From Oscillospiraceae bacterium (GTDB lineage Bacteria > Bacillota > Clostridia > Oscillospirales > Oscillospiraceae): DNA of 64,000 nt. The first letter of the stretch is position 1. Each line of letters begins with the position of its first letter. Position numbers and translations under genes: made by a program. Below the pieces are notes generated by a model. It made no database searches. It saw only the letters and a list, made by a program, of their open reading frames with translations, and was not told the origin of the DNA. The stretch is taken from contig JAGAQA010000031.1 in NCBI GenBank assembly GCA_017622995.1, positions 1-64,000 on the forward strand, given 5' to 3'. Positions 16,333 through 24,628 of the stretch are shown piece by piece.

Positions 16333-16528
16333 TGTCATTGCGCACCGGTGCTGCGGCACCGGTGCGCAATTCGGGCGTGGAGAAACGTATCGGCCGCCGC
16401 AAGAGGATCCTTCCTTCGTCATTGCGAACCAGCGCGCACGCTGGTGTGACAATCTCGGGCGCGGAGATACGTATCGGCCGCCGCAAGGCGGCTCTCAGCG
16501 CGAGTAGTGCGCGCTGCCTCGGAATGAC
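16333..16528. repeat. TCATTGCG-type intergenic repeat, two units
   Basis: Two related units begin with GTCATTGCG at 16333 and 16418 (85-base period), share CGTATCGGCCGCCGCAAG, and the block ends with CGGAATGAC (16520-16528), roughly the inverse of the start. The first unit has an ACCGGTGC/GCACCGGT hairpin and the second a CCAGCG/CGCTGG hairpin. This type of imperfect, non-coding dispersed repeat is frequent in this bacterial group. I see no gene in it. Confidence 0.7.
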
Positions 16529-16632
16529 ACACCTTTTTGCAGCAATCCTAATTTCCGCCAAGGGGAATATGCCCCAAAATGTATATAAAATACGCAAATC
16601 GGTACAGTCCTATCGTTTTCTTTGTTTTTTGA

Positions 16633-16661
16633 TTGACTTTCTTCCAAAGCATCCCTATAAT
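16633..16661 (+). promoter_or_regulatory. Promoter of the riboswitch operon
   Basis: TTGACT (16633-16638), 17 bases, consensus TATAAT (16656-16661). Transcription would start near 16668, about 20 bases before the cobalamin aptamer. Confidence 0.85.
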
Positions 16662-16683
16662 AGGGGCAGCAAGAAGAAACAAT

Positions 16684-16860
16684 CATATCCGGCAGCCCTG
16701 CCCTGAATTCAGGCGGGCTTTAAACGGGAATACGGTGAAAATCCGTGGCAGCCCACTCTACTGTGAAGGCGACGCTTCTGCCAATACGCCATTGCTCCTG
16801 CGGGGGCGAGAAGGCGGCAAAAGCGGACGACCCTGAGCCAGGAGACCGACCGGACAATGA
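16684..16860 (+). ncRNA. Cobalamin riboswitch aptamer
   Basis: The conserved blocks occur in order: an AAACGGGAATACGGTGAAAA stretch at about 16721, ATCCGTGGCAGCCC, CTCTACTGTGAAGGCGACGC, and the B12 box GAGCCAGGAGACCGACCGG (about 16835-16853). This is a standard AdoCbl-type aptamer. It is preceded by a perfect promoter and followed by an expression platform ending in a terminator at 16987-17020, so cobalamin should switch the downstream transporter operon off. Confidence 0.95.
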
Positions 16861-16905
16861 GCATATATGCTTCTCGGCGGGGAGAAGCGTATTTCTGCAA
16901 AGTAA

Positions 16906-17020
16906 CAGCAGCGGCCTGCACCAGGCCGGTGCTGCTGTGGCTGCGCTCCAACAGATTCTTGTCTGTATGCTCTTTCGGCACATCTGGCAGCGACCCGTCT
17001 ACGGGCCGCTGCTTTTTTTT
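16906..17020 (+). terminator. Riboswitch expression platform and terminator
   Basis: A hairpin with CAGCAGCGGCCTG / CAGGCCGGTGCTGCTG (about 16906-16938) is followed by the terminator GCAGCGACCCGT / ACGGGCCGCTGC (16987-17012, one mismatch) and eight T residues (17013-17020). The two structures share GCAGC-type arms, so alternative pairing is plausible. They sit between the aptamer and the first structural gene. Confidence 0.85.
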
Positions 17021-17069
17021 GCGGAATGTTTGATTTCTAAAGGCTGATAACAAGAAAGGAATGATAAGC

Positions 17070-18695
17070 ATGACAAGAAAACCCATTTTCCGTCTGCTGG
17101 CGCTGGTCTGCGTCCTTGCCGTCTTCTTTGGCGGCTGCGGCGCTGCACAGACTGCGGAAACCACCGCAGCAGCAACCCAGGCTACGGAAACCCAGGCAGC
17201 CGAAACCCAGACACCGGAAATTGACCAGACGCGAGAAATCGTATTTGCAGCCTCCAGAGATCAGTGCCCCGGTGAAGAGGATGCCCACTATGCATCCATG
17301 ACCCTGGGTATCTGGGAGCCCCTGATTACCAAGGACGAAAGCGGCAAGCCCGCTCCTGCACTGGCAACGGACTGGTCCCACAATGACGAATGCACCGTGT
17401 GGACCTTCCACCTGCGTCAGGGCGTCAACTTCTCCAACGGCGTTCCCTTTAATGCCGACGCCGTTCTGGCAAACTTTGACCGCATGAAGAAGGGCCCCTT
17501 CGATTCCTCCTTCTACGGCATCAACATTGACACGGACTATCCCGGTCTGGTTTCCTACGAGAAGACCGACGACTACACCATCGTGCTGACCTTCAGCGAT
17601 CCCCTGCCCCTGCAGGATTATACCATGGTCAACTACGGTTCCTGCATCTTTGAGCCCTCCTGCTTTGCCGAGGACGGCAATTTCAACGGCTTTGCCATCG
17701 GCACCGGCCCTTATGTTGTAAAAGAAAACGTGCTGGGCCAGTACTGCGTCATTGAGCGCAACGACAACTATTGGGGCGAGCCCGCCATTGCCCAGACCAT
17801 CCGCTTCAAGGTCATCCCGGATGCCGACACCCGGTATGCCGCTCTGCGGGCCGGTGAAGTTCATGGTCTGTGCGATTTGGGCGCAATCTCCCCCTCCCAG
17901 GCAGCGGAAATTGACGGAGATCCTGCCTACACCGTTACTCTGGGCACCTCCGGCATCACCCATTTCCTGAACGTAAACGGTGGCGGCTTCCCCTTCAACG
18001 ATCTGCGGATGCGTCAGGGCCTGTCTCTGCTCATCGACCGTCAGACCATTATCGACAGCTTCTTCAACGGCTACAATCTGCCCGCCGGCGGTTTCCTGAG
18101 CTACAGCTCCCCCTTCTATGAGGAGCAGCCCGTTCAGCACGATGCCGAAAAGGGCGCCGAGCTCATCCGTGAAGTGGTAGGCGACCAGGCTGTGGAGCTG
18201 CGGTTCCTGCTGCCCAATGGGGATGCAAACCGCTATCCCTACCAGGAAGAGGCGGAATACATCCAGGCTCTGCTGGAGAATATCGACGGAACCAACATCA
18301 AGGTGAACATCGAGCTCATGGATTGGGGCCCCTGCAAGGAAGAGATGGCGGCAGGCAACTACAATATGTGCCTGAAGATTCAGGGCTTGCCCTCTGCCAA
18401 CCCCTTCTCCCTGTTCAACAGCTTTATGGGAAGCTCCGGCAGCACCAACAAGAATTACGGTCTGGGCTACAGCAACCCCGAGGTGGATGCCCTTCTGGCA
18501 GAGGCAAAGGATACCCTGGATGCAAACCATCTGGCGGAAATCTACAATCAGCTGCAGGAAATCTCCGCAGCGGATCTGCCCAACATTCCTGTTATGTACT
18601 CCCAGGAGGTTGCGGCCTGCTCCAGTGACATCACCGGCTACGAGGCCACCGTATACGGCCTGACCGGCTATACCCAGGTTCGCTGGGCGAAGTAA
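17070..18695 (+). CDS. Family 5 solute-binding lipoprotein (peptide/nickel type), B12-riboswitch controlled
   Basis: A 541-residue extracellular binding protein of the DppA/OppA/NikA family. The signal peptide ends with FFGGC (lipobox-like), followed by a Thr/Ala/Glu-rich tether (about 30-60). Family hallmarks include ALATDWSHNDECTVWTFHLR, GVNFSNGVPFNADAV, AIGTGPYVV and NDNYWGEPA. The ATG at 17070 has AAAGGA 9 bases upstream, and the ATG at 17061 abuts it. The ligand cannot be read from sequence. Control by a cobalamin riboswitch argues for cobalt, a cobalt-chelate (metallophore) or a corrinoid precursor rather than peptides. A partial terminator follows it, so it is made in excess over the permeases, as is normal for binding proteins. 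Confidence 0.9.
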   Translation: MTRKPIFRLLALVCVLAVFFGGCGAAQTAETTAAATQATETQAAETQTPEIDQTREIVFAASRDQCPGEEDAHYASMTLGIWEPLITKDESGKPAPALATDWSHNDECTVWTFHLRQGVNFSNGVPFNADAVLANFDRMKKGPFDSSFYGINIDTDYPGLVSYEKTDDYTIVLTFSDPLPLQDYTMVNYGSCIFEPSCFAEDGNFNGFAIGTGPYVVKENVLGQYCVIERNDNYWGEPAIAQTIRFKVIPDADTRYAALRAGEVHGLCDLGAISPSQAAEIDGDPAYTVTLGTSGITHFLNVNGGGFPFNDLRMRQGLSLLIDRQTIIDSFFNGYNLPAGGFLSYSSPFYEEQPVQHDAEKGAELIREVVGDQAVELRFLLPNGDANRYPYQEEAEYIQALLENIDGTNIKVNIELMDWGPCKEEMAAGNYNMCLKIQGLPSANPFSLFNSFMGSSGSTNKNYGLGYSNPEVDALLAEAKDTLDANHLAEIYNQLQEISAADLPNIPVMYSQEVAACSSDITGYEATVYGLTGYTQVRWAK

Positions 18696-18701
18696 GCATA
18701 C

Positions 18702-18741
18702 GGAAAGCCCCGGCAGCGATTTTCATCGTTCCGGGGCTTTT
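18702..18741 (+). terminator. Intra-operon hairpin after the binding-protein gene
   Basis: AAAGCCCCGG pairs with CCGGGGCTTT, with GATTTTCATC forming an inner pair, followed by TTCT. It is probably leaky, lowering expression of the permease and ATPase genes. Confidence 0.65.
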
Positions 18742-18765
18742 TCTATAATAGGAGTGAAGCACTGT

Positions 18766-19719
18766 ATGCCGGTAGTAAAATACATTGTCAAGCGGCTGCT
18801 TGTTATGATTCCGGTGCTGCTGGGAATCTCCCTGGCGGCCTTCCTTCTGGGGCACATTGCCCCGGGAGATCCGGTGGACGATGCTCTGGCGCGGATCGGC
18901 GTTGAGTTTCCCACCGAGGAAGACCGGGCGGAAATGCGGGCCAAGCTGGGGCTTGATCAAAGCCTGCCCAACCAGTATCTTTCCTGGCTGAGCCGGGTCG
19001 TCCGGGGAGATCTGGGAAATTCCTACTATAACAATAAAGATATTGCCAAAGAATTTAGGGCGCGCTTCCCCATCACGCTGAAGCTCTCCCTTTCCGCCCT
19101 TTTCACGGCGGTTCTTCTGGGCGTAGGCGGCGGCGTGCTGATGGCAGCCTTCCGGGGGAGCTGGCTGGATAAGCTTCTGCGAAGTATTTCCACCCTGCTG
19201 CTGTCCATCCCCGGATTCTGGCTGGCTCTGTTTTTAATCACGGTCTTTGCCGAGCAGCTCCACTGGCTTCCCACCAGCGGACTGGACCGGGGAGCGGCTT
19301 CCCTGGTGCTGCCGTCTCTTGCCTTGGCGGCAGCCAATGTGGGCATGACCTCCCGACTGGTTCGGGGCAACGTGATTGCCCAGCTGGGGGAGCAGTACAT
19401 TCTGGTTGCCAACGCCAAAGGGCTGCCCCAGCGGGTCGTGGTTCTGGGCCACGCTCTGCGGAACTCTCTGGTACCCATCATTACCATGATCGGCAACTAC
19501 TTTGGGGGGATTCTGGGCGGCAGCACCATTATCGAAACGATTTTTGCCATTCCCGGTATGGGCAGCTATGTGCTCAGCGCCATCCAGAACCGGGATTACC
19601 CGGTGATTCAGGGCTATGTTCTGATTACGGGTGCAACCTTTGTTCTCATTAACCTGGCAATTGACCTGCTCTACATTGCAGCAGACCCCAAAATTCGGGT
19701 AGGAGGTGGCGCGCAATGA
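18766..19719 (+). CDS. ABC permease, DppB/NikB type
   Basis: A 317-residue permease of the oligopeptide/nickel family, with the N-terminal YIVKRLLVMIPVLLGISLAAF and the coupling motif NAKGLPQRVVVLGHALRNSLVPIITMIG near residue 220-250. Six membrane segments are expected. The ATG at 18766 follows GGAG by 11 bases, and an in-frame GTG at 18754 overlaps the ribosome site. It ends within the start of the next permease gene (ATGA overlap). Confidence 0.93.
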   Translation: MPVVKYIVKRLLVMIPVLLGISLAAFLLGHIAPGDPVDDALARIGVEFPTEEDRAEMRAKLGLDQSLPNQYLSWLSRVVRGDLGNSYYNNKDIAKEFRARFPITLKLSLSALFTAVLLGVGGGVLMAAFRGSWLDKLLRSISTLLLSIPGFWLALFLITVFAEQLHWLPTSGLDRGAASLVLPSLALAAANVGMTSRLVRGNVIAQLGEQYILVANAKGLPQRVVVLGHALRNSLVPIITMIGNYFGGILGGSTIIETIFAIPGMGSYVLSAIQNRDYPVIQGYVLITGATFVLINLAIDLLYIAADPKIRVGGGAQ

Positions 19720-20552
19720 CCATCCGGAAAAAGCAAAACCTGCGTCTGGCCCTGTCCGGCGGGTTGCTGCTGCTGATTCTTTTCATGACCGTATTTGCCC
19801 CCTGGCTTGCCCCCTGCGACCCGACGGAAATTGACATGACAAACCGTCTGGCAGCCCCCGGCCCCGGGCACCTGCTGGGAACGGACGCCCTGGGCCGGGA
19901 TGTGCTCAGCAGGGTCATCTACGGCGGGCGGGCCTCCCTGCTGCTGGCTGTGATTGCAACCAGCTGCTCTATGGCCCTGGGGCTCATGATCGGTCTGGCG
20001 GCAGGCTACTGCGGCGGAATTGTGGACGGGATCATCACCGCCATCTCCAACATCTTCCAGGGTCTTCCGGGAACCATTATGATGATCGCTCTGGTGGGCA
20101 TTTTGGGTTCCAACACCGGCTCCATCGTCCTGGCGCTGGTTCTAACCTCCTGGGTGGGCTTTTCCAGGCTTGTCCGGGGTGAGGTGATGCAGGTAAAGCA
20201 GGAGCTCTATATTGAAGGAACCCGCTGCCTGGGCGCCGGACACTGGCGCATCATTCTGCGGCACATTCTCCCCAATATCCGCTCAAACTGCATCATTCTC
20301 TTTACCACCCGGGTGGGCCGCGTGGTGCTCAGCGTGGCGGGCCTCAGCTATCTGGGGCTGGGAATTCAGCCGCCCACGCCGGACTGGGGAGAAATGATCA
20401 GCGGCAGCGCCCGGCGGTATTTCCGCAGTGCCCCCCATTTGCTGTGGGCGCCGGGAATCTGCATCATTCTTCTGACCCTGTCCATCAACCAGCTCGGCGA
20501 CGCTCTGCGGGATCGGCTGGATGTAAAGCAGGACGCAGTAAAGGAGCTGTAG
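19716..20552 (+). CDS. ABC permease, DppC/NikC type
   Basis: A 278-residue permease partner. It has the N-terminal segment and the FAPWLAPCDPTEIDMTNRLAAPGPGHLLGTDALGRDVLSRVIYGGR motif region typical of DppC/NikC (about 28-75), then the coupling loop EGTRCLGAGHWRIILRHILPNIRS. Start and stop of adjacent genes overlap by 4 bases upstream, and the next gene begins 1 base after the stop, so the transport genes are one operon. Confidence 0.94.
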   Translation: MTIRKKQNLRLALSGGLLLLILFMTVFAPWLAPCDPTEIDMTNRLAAPGPGHLLGTDALGRDVLSRVIYGGRASLLLAVIATSCSMALGLMIGLAAGYCGGIVDGIITAISNIFQGLPGTIMMIALVGILGSNTGSIVLALVLTSWVGFSRLVRGEVMQVKQELYIEGTRCLGAGHWRIILRHILPNIRSNCIILFTTRVGRVVLSVAGLSYLGLGIQPPTPDWGEMISGSARRYFRSAPHLLWAPGICIILLTLSINQLGDALRDRLDVKQDAVKEL

Positions 20553-20553
20553 T

Positions 20554-21495
20554 ATGACCCAGGACATTCAAATTGAAGACCTCAACGTCTATTTTGAAAC
20601 CGCCTCCGGACCGGTTTACGCAGTAAAAAATCTCTCTACCACCTTTCACGCCGGAAAAATTTCCGGGGTGATTGGGGAAAGCGGCAGCGGAAAAAGCGTT
20701 ATGGGTATGTCTATTTTGCGGCTGCTCCCCAATACCGCCCGTGTCACCGGGAAGTGCTTTTTCGGTGACCAAGAACTTTACACCCTGCCTCTGCGCCAGC
20801 TGCGCAAGCTCCGCGGAAAGCAAATTGGCCTGATCCCTCAGAACCCCAATGCCTCCCTGGATCCGGTTATGAAGGTGAAGCGGCAATTTGTGGAGGCCGT
20901 CACCGCCCACACAAGCCTTTCCCGCCGGAATGCCGCCCAGGATGCCGGTGCCCTTTTGGAGCAGTTTGGCTTTACGGACGCCGGAGCGATTCTGGACCGG
21001 TATTCCTTTCAGATGAGCGGCGGCATGAACCAGCGTCTGGTATCCGCCCTGGGGCTTATTAATCAACCCGGCTGGGTCATTGCGGATGAGCCCACCAAGG
21101 GGCTGGATGCCCCCCTGCGGAATCAGGTCTACCGGGTTCTGCGCCAGATTTACCGGAAAAACCACAGCAGCATGATCCTCATCACCCATGATTTGCTGCT
21201 GGCGCGGCAGCTATGCGACGACATCCGGGTGATGTATCAGGGGCAAATCGTAGAGCAGGGAGATGCCCGGGCCGTTATTGATGCCCCCAAGCATCCCTAT
21301 ACCGCGGGGCTGGTAGGCTCTCTTCCCAGCCGTGGGATGCACCCCATTCCCCTGCCTGACCCAAAATGCGAAGGGCATTCCGGCTGCCCCTTCTATCCCC
21401 GATGTGAAAAAGCCACTGCCGGGTGTGCGGAACACCCCCCGGGAGAGGTCACGCTCCCGGATGGGAGAAAGGTGAGGTGCCGACTGTATGGATAA
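20554..21495 (+). CDS. ABC transporter ATPase, DppD/NikD type
   Basis: A 313-residue ATPase with Walker A GESGSGKSV (about 42-50), signature MSGGMNQR in place of LSGGQ, Walker B VIADEPTKGLD and the H-loop LITHDL. The C-terminal oligopeptide-transporter extension has four cysteines in CEGHSGCPFYPRCEKATAGC, as in DppD/OppD proteins that can bind an Fe-S cluster. The Met-for-Gln change in the signature is often seen in this subfamily. It overlaps the next ATPase gene by 8 bases. Confidence 0.93.
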   Translation: MTQDIQIEDLNVYFETASGPVYAVKNLSTTFHAGKISGVIGESGSGKSVMGMSILRLLPNTARVTGKCFFGDQELYTLPLRQLRKLRGKQIGLIPQNPNASLDPVMKVKRQFVEAVTAHTSLSRRNAAQDAGALLEQFGFTDAGAILDRYSFQMSGGMNQRLVSALGLINQPGWVIADEPTKGLDAPLRNQVYRVLRQIYRKNHSSMILITHDLLLARQLCDDIRVMYQGQIVEQGDARAVIDAPKHPYTAGLVGSLPSRGMHPIPLPDPKCEGHSGCPFYPRCEKATAGCAEHPPGEVTLPDGRKVRCRLYG

Positions 21496-22279
21496 CCTGA
21501 TGGAAATACGCCACGTAAGCAAAGATTTTTCCCACGGCGTTTTTCGTCCCTCGGTGACTCACGCCGTAAAGGATGTCAGTTTTTCTCTGGAACGGGGGAA
21601 AACCTTCGGCCTGGCAGGGGGCAGCGGCTGCGGAAAGACCACGCTGACAAGAATGATTTCCGGGCTTCTTTCCCCCACCTCCGGGCAGATCCTTCTAAAC
21701 GGAAAGGATATCACCGGTCTTACCGGCGCCGCGCGGAAGCACTACCACCGCCAGGTACAGGTGGTTTTTCAGAATCCGGAGGCTTCTCTCGACCCCACTA
21801 TGCGGATTCGGGACAGCCTTCTGGAAGCCCTGGAAATTCACGGCATCGGAAGCAGCAAAGACGAACGGATGAATCGCATCCTGGAAAAGCTGAAGCTGGT
21901 GGCCCTGCCGGACTATCTTCTGGACCGCCACCCCCACCAGATCAGCGGCGGAGAGGGGCAGCGGCTGGTGATTTGCCGGGCGCTGCTGCTGGAGCCGGAA
22001 ATTCTGCTGCTGGACGAGCCCACCTCCATGCTGGATGTATCCGTGCAGGCCCACATCATGAATATCCTGCAGCGGCTGCAGCAGGAGCTGGGCCTGACCT
22101 ACCTGTTTATCACCCACGATATTGAGCTTTTGGGCTGGATCAGCCACCGTATCGGCGTCATGTATCAGGGGCAGCTGGTGGAGGCCGGCCCCAGAGATCA
22201 GATTATGGAGCACCCAAGTAACGCCTATACCCAGGGGCTTTTATCCGCCTTCCGGGACTGGGACAAGGAGTACACATGA
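21488..22279 (+). CDS. ABC transporter ATPase, DppF/NikE type
   Basis: A 263-residue ATPase with Walker A GGSGCGKTT (about 44-52), VFQNPEASLDPTMRIRDSLLEAL, signature ISGGEGQR, Walker B LLLDEPTSMLD and a THDIELL H-loop. It lacks the long Cys-rich C-terminal extension of its partner, which fits the shorter DppF/NikE role. Together the two ATPases drive the permease pair. It shares ATGA with the following methyltransferase gene. Confidence 0.93.
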   Translation: MDNLMEIRHVSKDFSHGVFRPSVTHAVKDVSFSLERGKTFGLAGGSGCGKTTLTRMISGLLSPTSGQILLNGKDITGLTGAARKHYHRQVQVVFQNPEASLDPTMRIRDSLLEALEIHGIGSSKDERMNRILEKLKLVALPDYLLDRHPHQISGGEGQRLVICRALLLEPEILLLDEPTSMLDVSVQAHIMNILQRLQQELGLTYLFITHDIELLGWISHRIGVMYQGQLVEAGPRDQIMEHPSNAYTQGLLSAFRDWDKEYT

Positions 22280-23109
22280 AAGAATTGGCACAATTTCAAA
22301 GTTTTGATCAGCTATGGCGGGAGCACGTAACCTGCAGCGAGCTGCCCCGGATGCACGATGACCAAATCGAGCAGGACTTTTGGCAGCGGTTTATGGCAAA
22401 GAAAACGGGCTTTGCCCCAAGCGTTTCTTCCCGGCAGGTAGTATCCCGCTTCCTGCTGCCCAAATTGCAGGAATATGGTATAGAAACCGCCTTGGAATGG
22501 GGCCCCGGATGGGGGAACTATACCATTCCCCTGGCAAAAAGCTGCCGCCAGGTGGACTGTGTGGATATCTCCCGGGATGTTCTTTCCTTCCTCCAAAAAA
22601 TCGGGCGTGAAGAAGGCTGTGAGAATATCCGCTTGATTCAGTCCAAATGGGAGGACTACCAGCCGGAACGCACCTACGACCTGGTGTTTGGCTATAACTG
22701 CTTTTACCGCCAGGCAGACCTTGCGGCGTGTCTTCTGAAAATGAACCGGGCCGCTAAAAAGCTGTGCGTTGCAGGGATGGACAGCGGCCTTGCCCCCATC
22801 TGGACCCGGGAGCTGGCTCAGGCCGGTATGCCCAACAGCTGGGAATGGAAGGACTATCCCTATTTTGCAGGAACACTCTACCAACTGGGGATTTTCGCCA
22901 ACGTAACGGTTCTCCCCTACGAGCAGGTGTACACTTACAAAAATACCGAAGAGCTCCTGCAGGCCGAATGCAGCCCCTGGGCCCAGGAACCCCGGCTGCA
23001 GGAAAAAGCAATGGAGATTCTCGGCAGGCATTTTACCCGGCTCCCCGACGGCAGCTGGCAGGGGAAAACCCAGTACCACAGCGGGATAGTCTGGTGGACG
23101 CTCGTCTGA
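22276..23109 (+). CDS. Class I SAM-dependent methyltransferase linked to the transporter
   Basis: A 277-residue protein with a Rossmann-type SAM-binding core: motif I EWGPGWGNYTIPLA (about 74-87), then the acidic end of strand 2 in VDCVDISRDVLSF, and YDLVFGYNCFY near residue 140. The N-terminal 50 residues include HDDQIEQDFWQRF. The substrate is unknown. The ATGA overlap with the ATPase gene and AAGGAG ribosome site place it firmly in the riboswitch-controlled operon. It could modify a metal-chelating small molecule or a corrinoid, or act on something unrelated. It is not a recognisable cobalamin biosynthesis methyltransferase of the CbiF/L/H fold. Confidence 0.85.
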   Translation: MKELAQFQSFDQLWREHVTCSELPRMHDDQIEQDFWQRFMAKKTGFAPSVSSRQVVSRFLLPKLQEYGIETALEWGPGWGNYTIPLAKSCRQVDCVDISRDVLSFLQKIGREEGCENIRLIQSKWEDYQPERTYDLVFGYNCFYRQADLAACLLKMNRAAKKLCVAGMDSGLAPIWTRELAQAGMPNSWEWKDYPYFAGTLYQLGIFANVTVLPYEQVYTYKNTEELLQAECSPWAQEPRLQEKAMEILGRHFTRLPDGSWQGKTQYHSGIVWWTLV

Positions 23110-23131
23110 CGGAATGCACATAACGCAATTG

Positions 23132-23170
23132 GCTGGCTATTTGTTTTGCTTATAGCCAGCTATCTGTTTT
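23132..23170 (+). terminator. Terminator of the riboswitch operon
   Basis: GCTGGCTAT and ATAGCCAGC (23132-23140, 23152-23160) form a 9-bp stem with a T-rich loop, followed by TATCTGTTTTATT. It is weak to moderate. Confidence 0.6.
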
Positions 23171-23176
23171 ATTACA

Positions 23177-23204
23177 TTGACTTACCACAAAAATCCGGTA
23201 TAAT
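23177..23204 (+). promoter_or_regulatory. metY promoter
   Basis: TTGACT (23177-23182), 16 bases, consensus TATAAT (23199-23204), so metY is transcribed separately from the riboswitch operon. Confidence 0.8.
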
Positions 23205-23261
23205 AGCCCCATCAGCTCCAAAAAGCAAAAGATGTAACATACAGAAAAGAGGTACATTCTC

Positions 23262-24545
23262 ATGTCTGATTACCGTTTTGAAACCCTGCAGCTGCACGTG
23301 GGCCAGGAGCAGGCCGATCCCGCCTCCGATTCCCGGGCGGTACCCATTTACGCCACCACCTCCTATGTTTTCCCCAACTGCCAGAATGCCGCCGACCGGT
23401 TCAGTCTGTCCGCTTCCGGCAACATCTACGGCCGTCTGACCAACTCCACCCAGGAGGTTTTTGAAAAGCGCATTGCCGCCCTGGAAAAGGGCACTGCCGG
23501 TCTGGCCGTTGCCTCCGGCGCCGCCGCCATCACCTATGCCATTCAGGCACTGGCCAAGGAGGGCGAGCACATCGTGGCCCAGAAGACCATTTACGGCGGC
23601 ACCAGCAATCTGCTGGCCCACACCCTGCCCCAGTGGGGGATTACCGCCAGCTTCGTGGATGCCCACAATCTAAAAGAAGTGGAAGCCGCCATTCAGCCCA
23701 ACACCAAGGCCGTTTACATTGAAACCCTGGGCAACCCCAACTCCGATATTCCGGACATTGACGCCATCGCGGAAATCGCCCACCGCCACGGCCTGCCTCT
23801 GGTCATTGACAACACCTTCGGCACCCCCTATCTGATCCGGCCCATTGAGCACGGCGCGGACATTGTTGTCCACTCCGCCACCAAGTTCATCGGCGGCCAC
23901 GGCACCACCCTGGGCGGCATCATCGTGGACGGGGGCACCTTCGATTGGTCTAAGGACGGGAAATACCCCTGGCTCTCCCAGCCCAACCCCAGCTACCACG
24001 GGGTGCAGTTCACCAAGGCCTCCCCTGCCAGCCCCTTTGTCACCTACATCCGCTGCATTCTGCTGCGGGACGAGGGCGCCTGCATCAGTCCCTTCGCCGC
24101 CTGGCTGCTGCTGCAGGGCACCGAAACCCTGAGCCTGCGTCTGGAGCGCCACGCCGAAAACACCAAGAAGGTGGTGGATTTTCTGTGCGGGCATCCCATG
24201 GTGGAAAAGGTCAACCATCCCAGTCTGCCGGACCATCCCGACCACGCCCTGTATGAGAAGTATTTCCCCAACGGCGGCGCTTCCATCTTCACCATCCAGA
24301 TCAAGGGCGGCCGGGAAGAGGCTTTCCGGTTTGTGGACAACCTGAAGGTGTTCTCTCTGCTTGCCAATGTGGCAGATGTGAAGAGTCTGGTGATCCACCC
24401 TGCCTCCACCACCCATGCCCAGCTTACCGACGAAGAGCTGGCAAACGTGGGCATCTACCAGAACACCATCCGCCTGTCCATCGGCACCGAGCACATCGAT
24501 GACATTCTGGAGGATCTGGACCAGGCGCTGAACAGCCTGAAGTAA
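23262..24545 (+). CDS. metY: O-acetylhomoserine sulfhydrylase (PLP enzyme)
   Basis: A 427-residue Cys/Met metabolism PLP enzyme that makes homocysteine from O-acetylhomoserine and sulfide. The start FETLQLHVGQEQADPASDSRAVPIYATTSYVF is diagnostic of the MetY branch. The PLP lysine is in HSATKFIGGHG (Lys208), with the preceding VIDNTFGTPYLIRPIEHGADI typical of the family. Length is normal. It has its own promoter and GAGG ribosome site. A LysR-type gene follows, which may control it, and cysE at 33 kb provides the parallel O-acetylserine route. Confidence 0.95.
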   Translation: MSDYRFETLQLHVGQEQADPASDSRAVPIYATTSYVFPNCQNAADRFSLSASGNIYGRLTNSTQEVFEKRIAALEKGTAGLAVASGAAAITYAIQALAKEGEHIVAQKTIYGGTSNLLAHTLPQWGITASFVDAHNLKEVEAAIQPNTKAVYIETLGNPNSDIPDIDAIAEIAHRHGLPLVIDNTFGTPYLIRPIEHGADIVVHSATKFIGGHGTTLGGIIVDGGTFDWSKDGKYPWLSQPNPSYHGVQFTKASPASPFVTYIRCILLRDEGACISPFAAWLLLQGTETLSLRLERHAENTKKVVDFLCGHPMVEKVNHPSLPDHPDHALYEKYFPNGGASIFTIQIKGGREEAFRFVDNLKVFSLLANVADVKSLVIHPASTTHAQLTDEELANVGIYQNTIRLSIGTEHIDDILEDLDQALNSLK

Positions 24546-24563
24546 GAAATCAACGTCTTCCCT

Positions 24564-24598
24564 TTGTCAACAAAAGAAGGATTCAGCTCTGTTGACAA
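24564..24598 (+). promoter_or_regulatory. Inverted repeat upstream of the LysR gene
   Basis: TTGTCAACA (24564-24572) and TGTTGACAA (24590-24598) are perfect 9-bp arms with a 17-base spacer, between metY and the regulator gene. It is either a regulator binding site or a hairpin ending metY transcription. No T run follows. Confidence 0.4.
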
Positions 24599-24628
24599 TT
24601 CACGAAAGCGCCCAAAGGAGTAACCGCC

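Noticed and set aside
16338..16706. A 122-codon plus-strand frame in the repeat region
   Set aside because: Built from non-coding repeats and the riboswitch promoter, without a ribosome site.
17070..22279. Naming the transporter nikABCDE or dppABCDF
   Set aside because: The family contains peptide, nickel, cobalt and other importers, and the substrate cannot be read from sequence. The riboswitch makes the nickel or peptide name doubtful.
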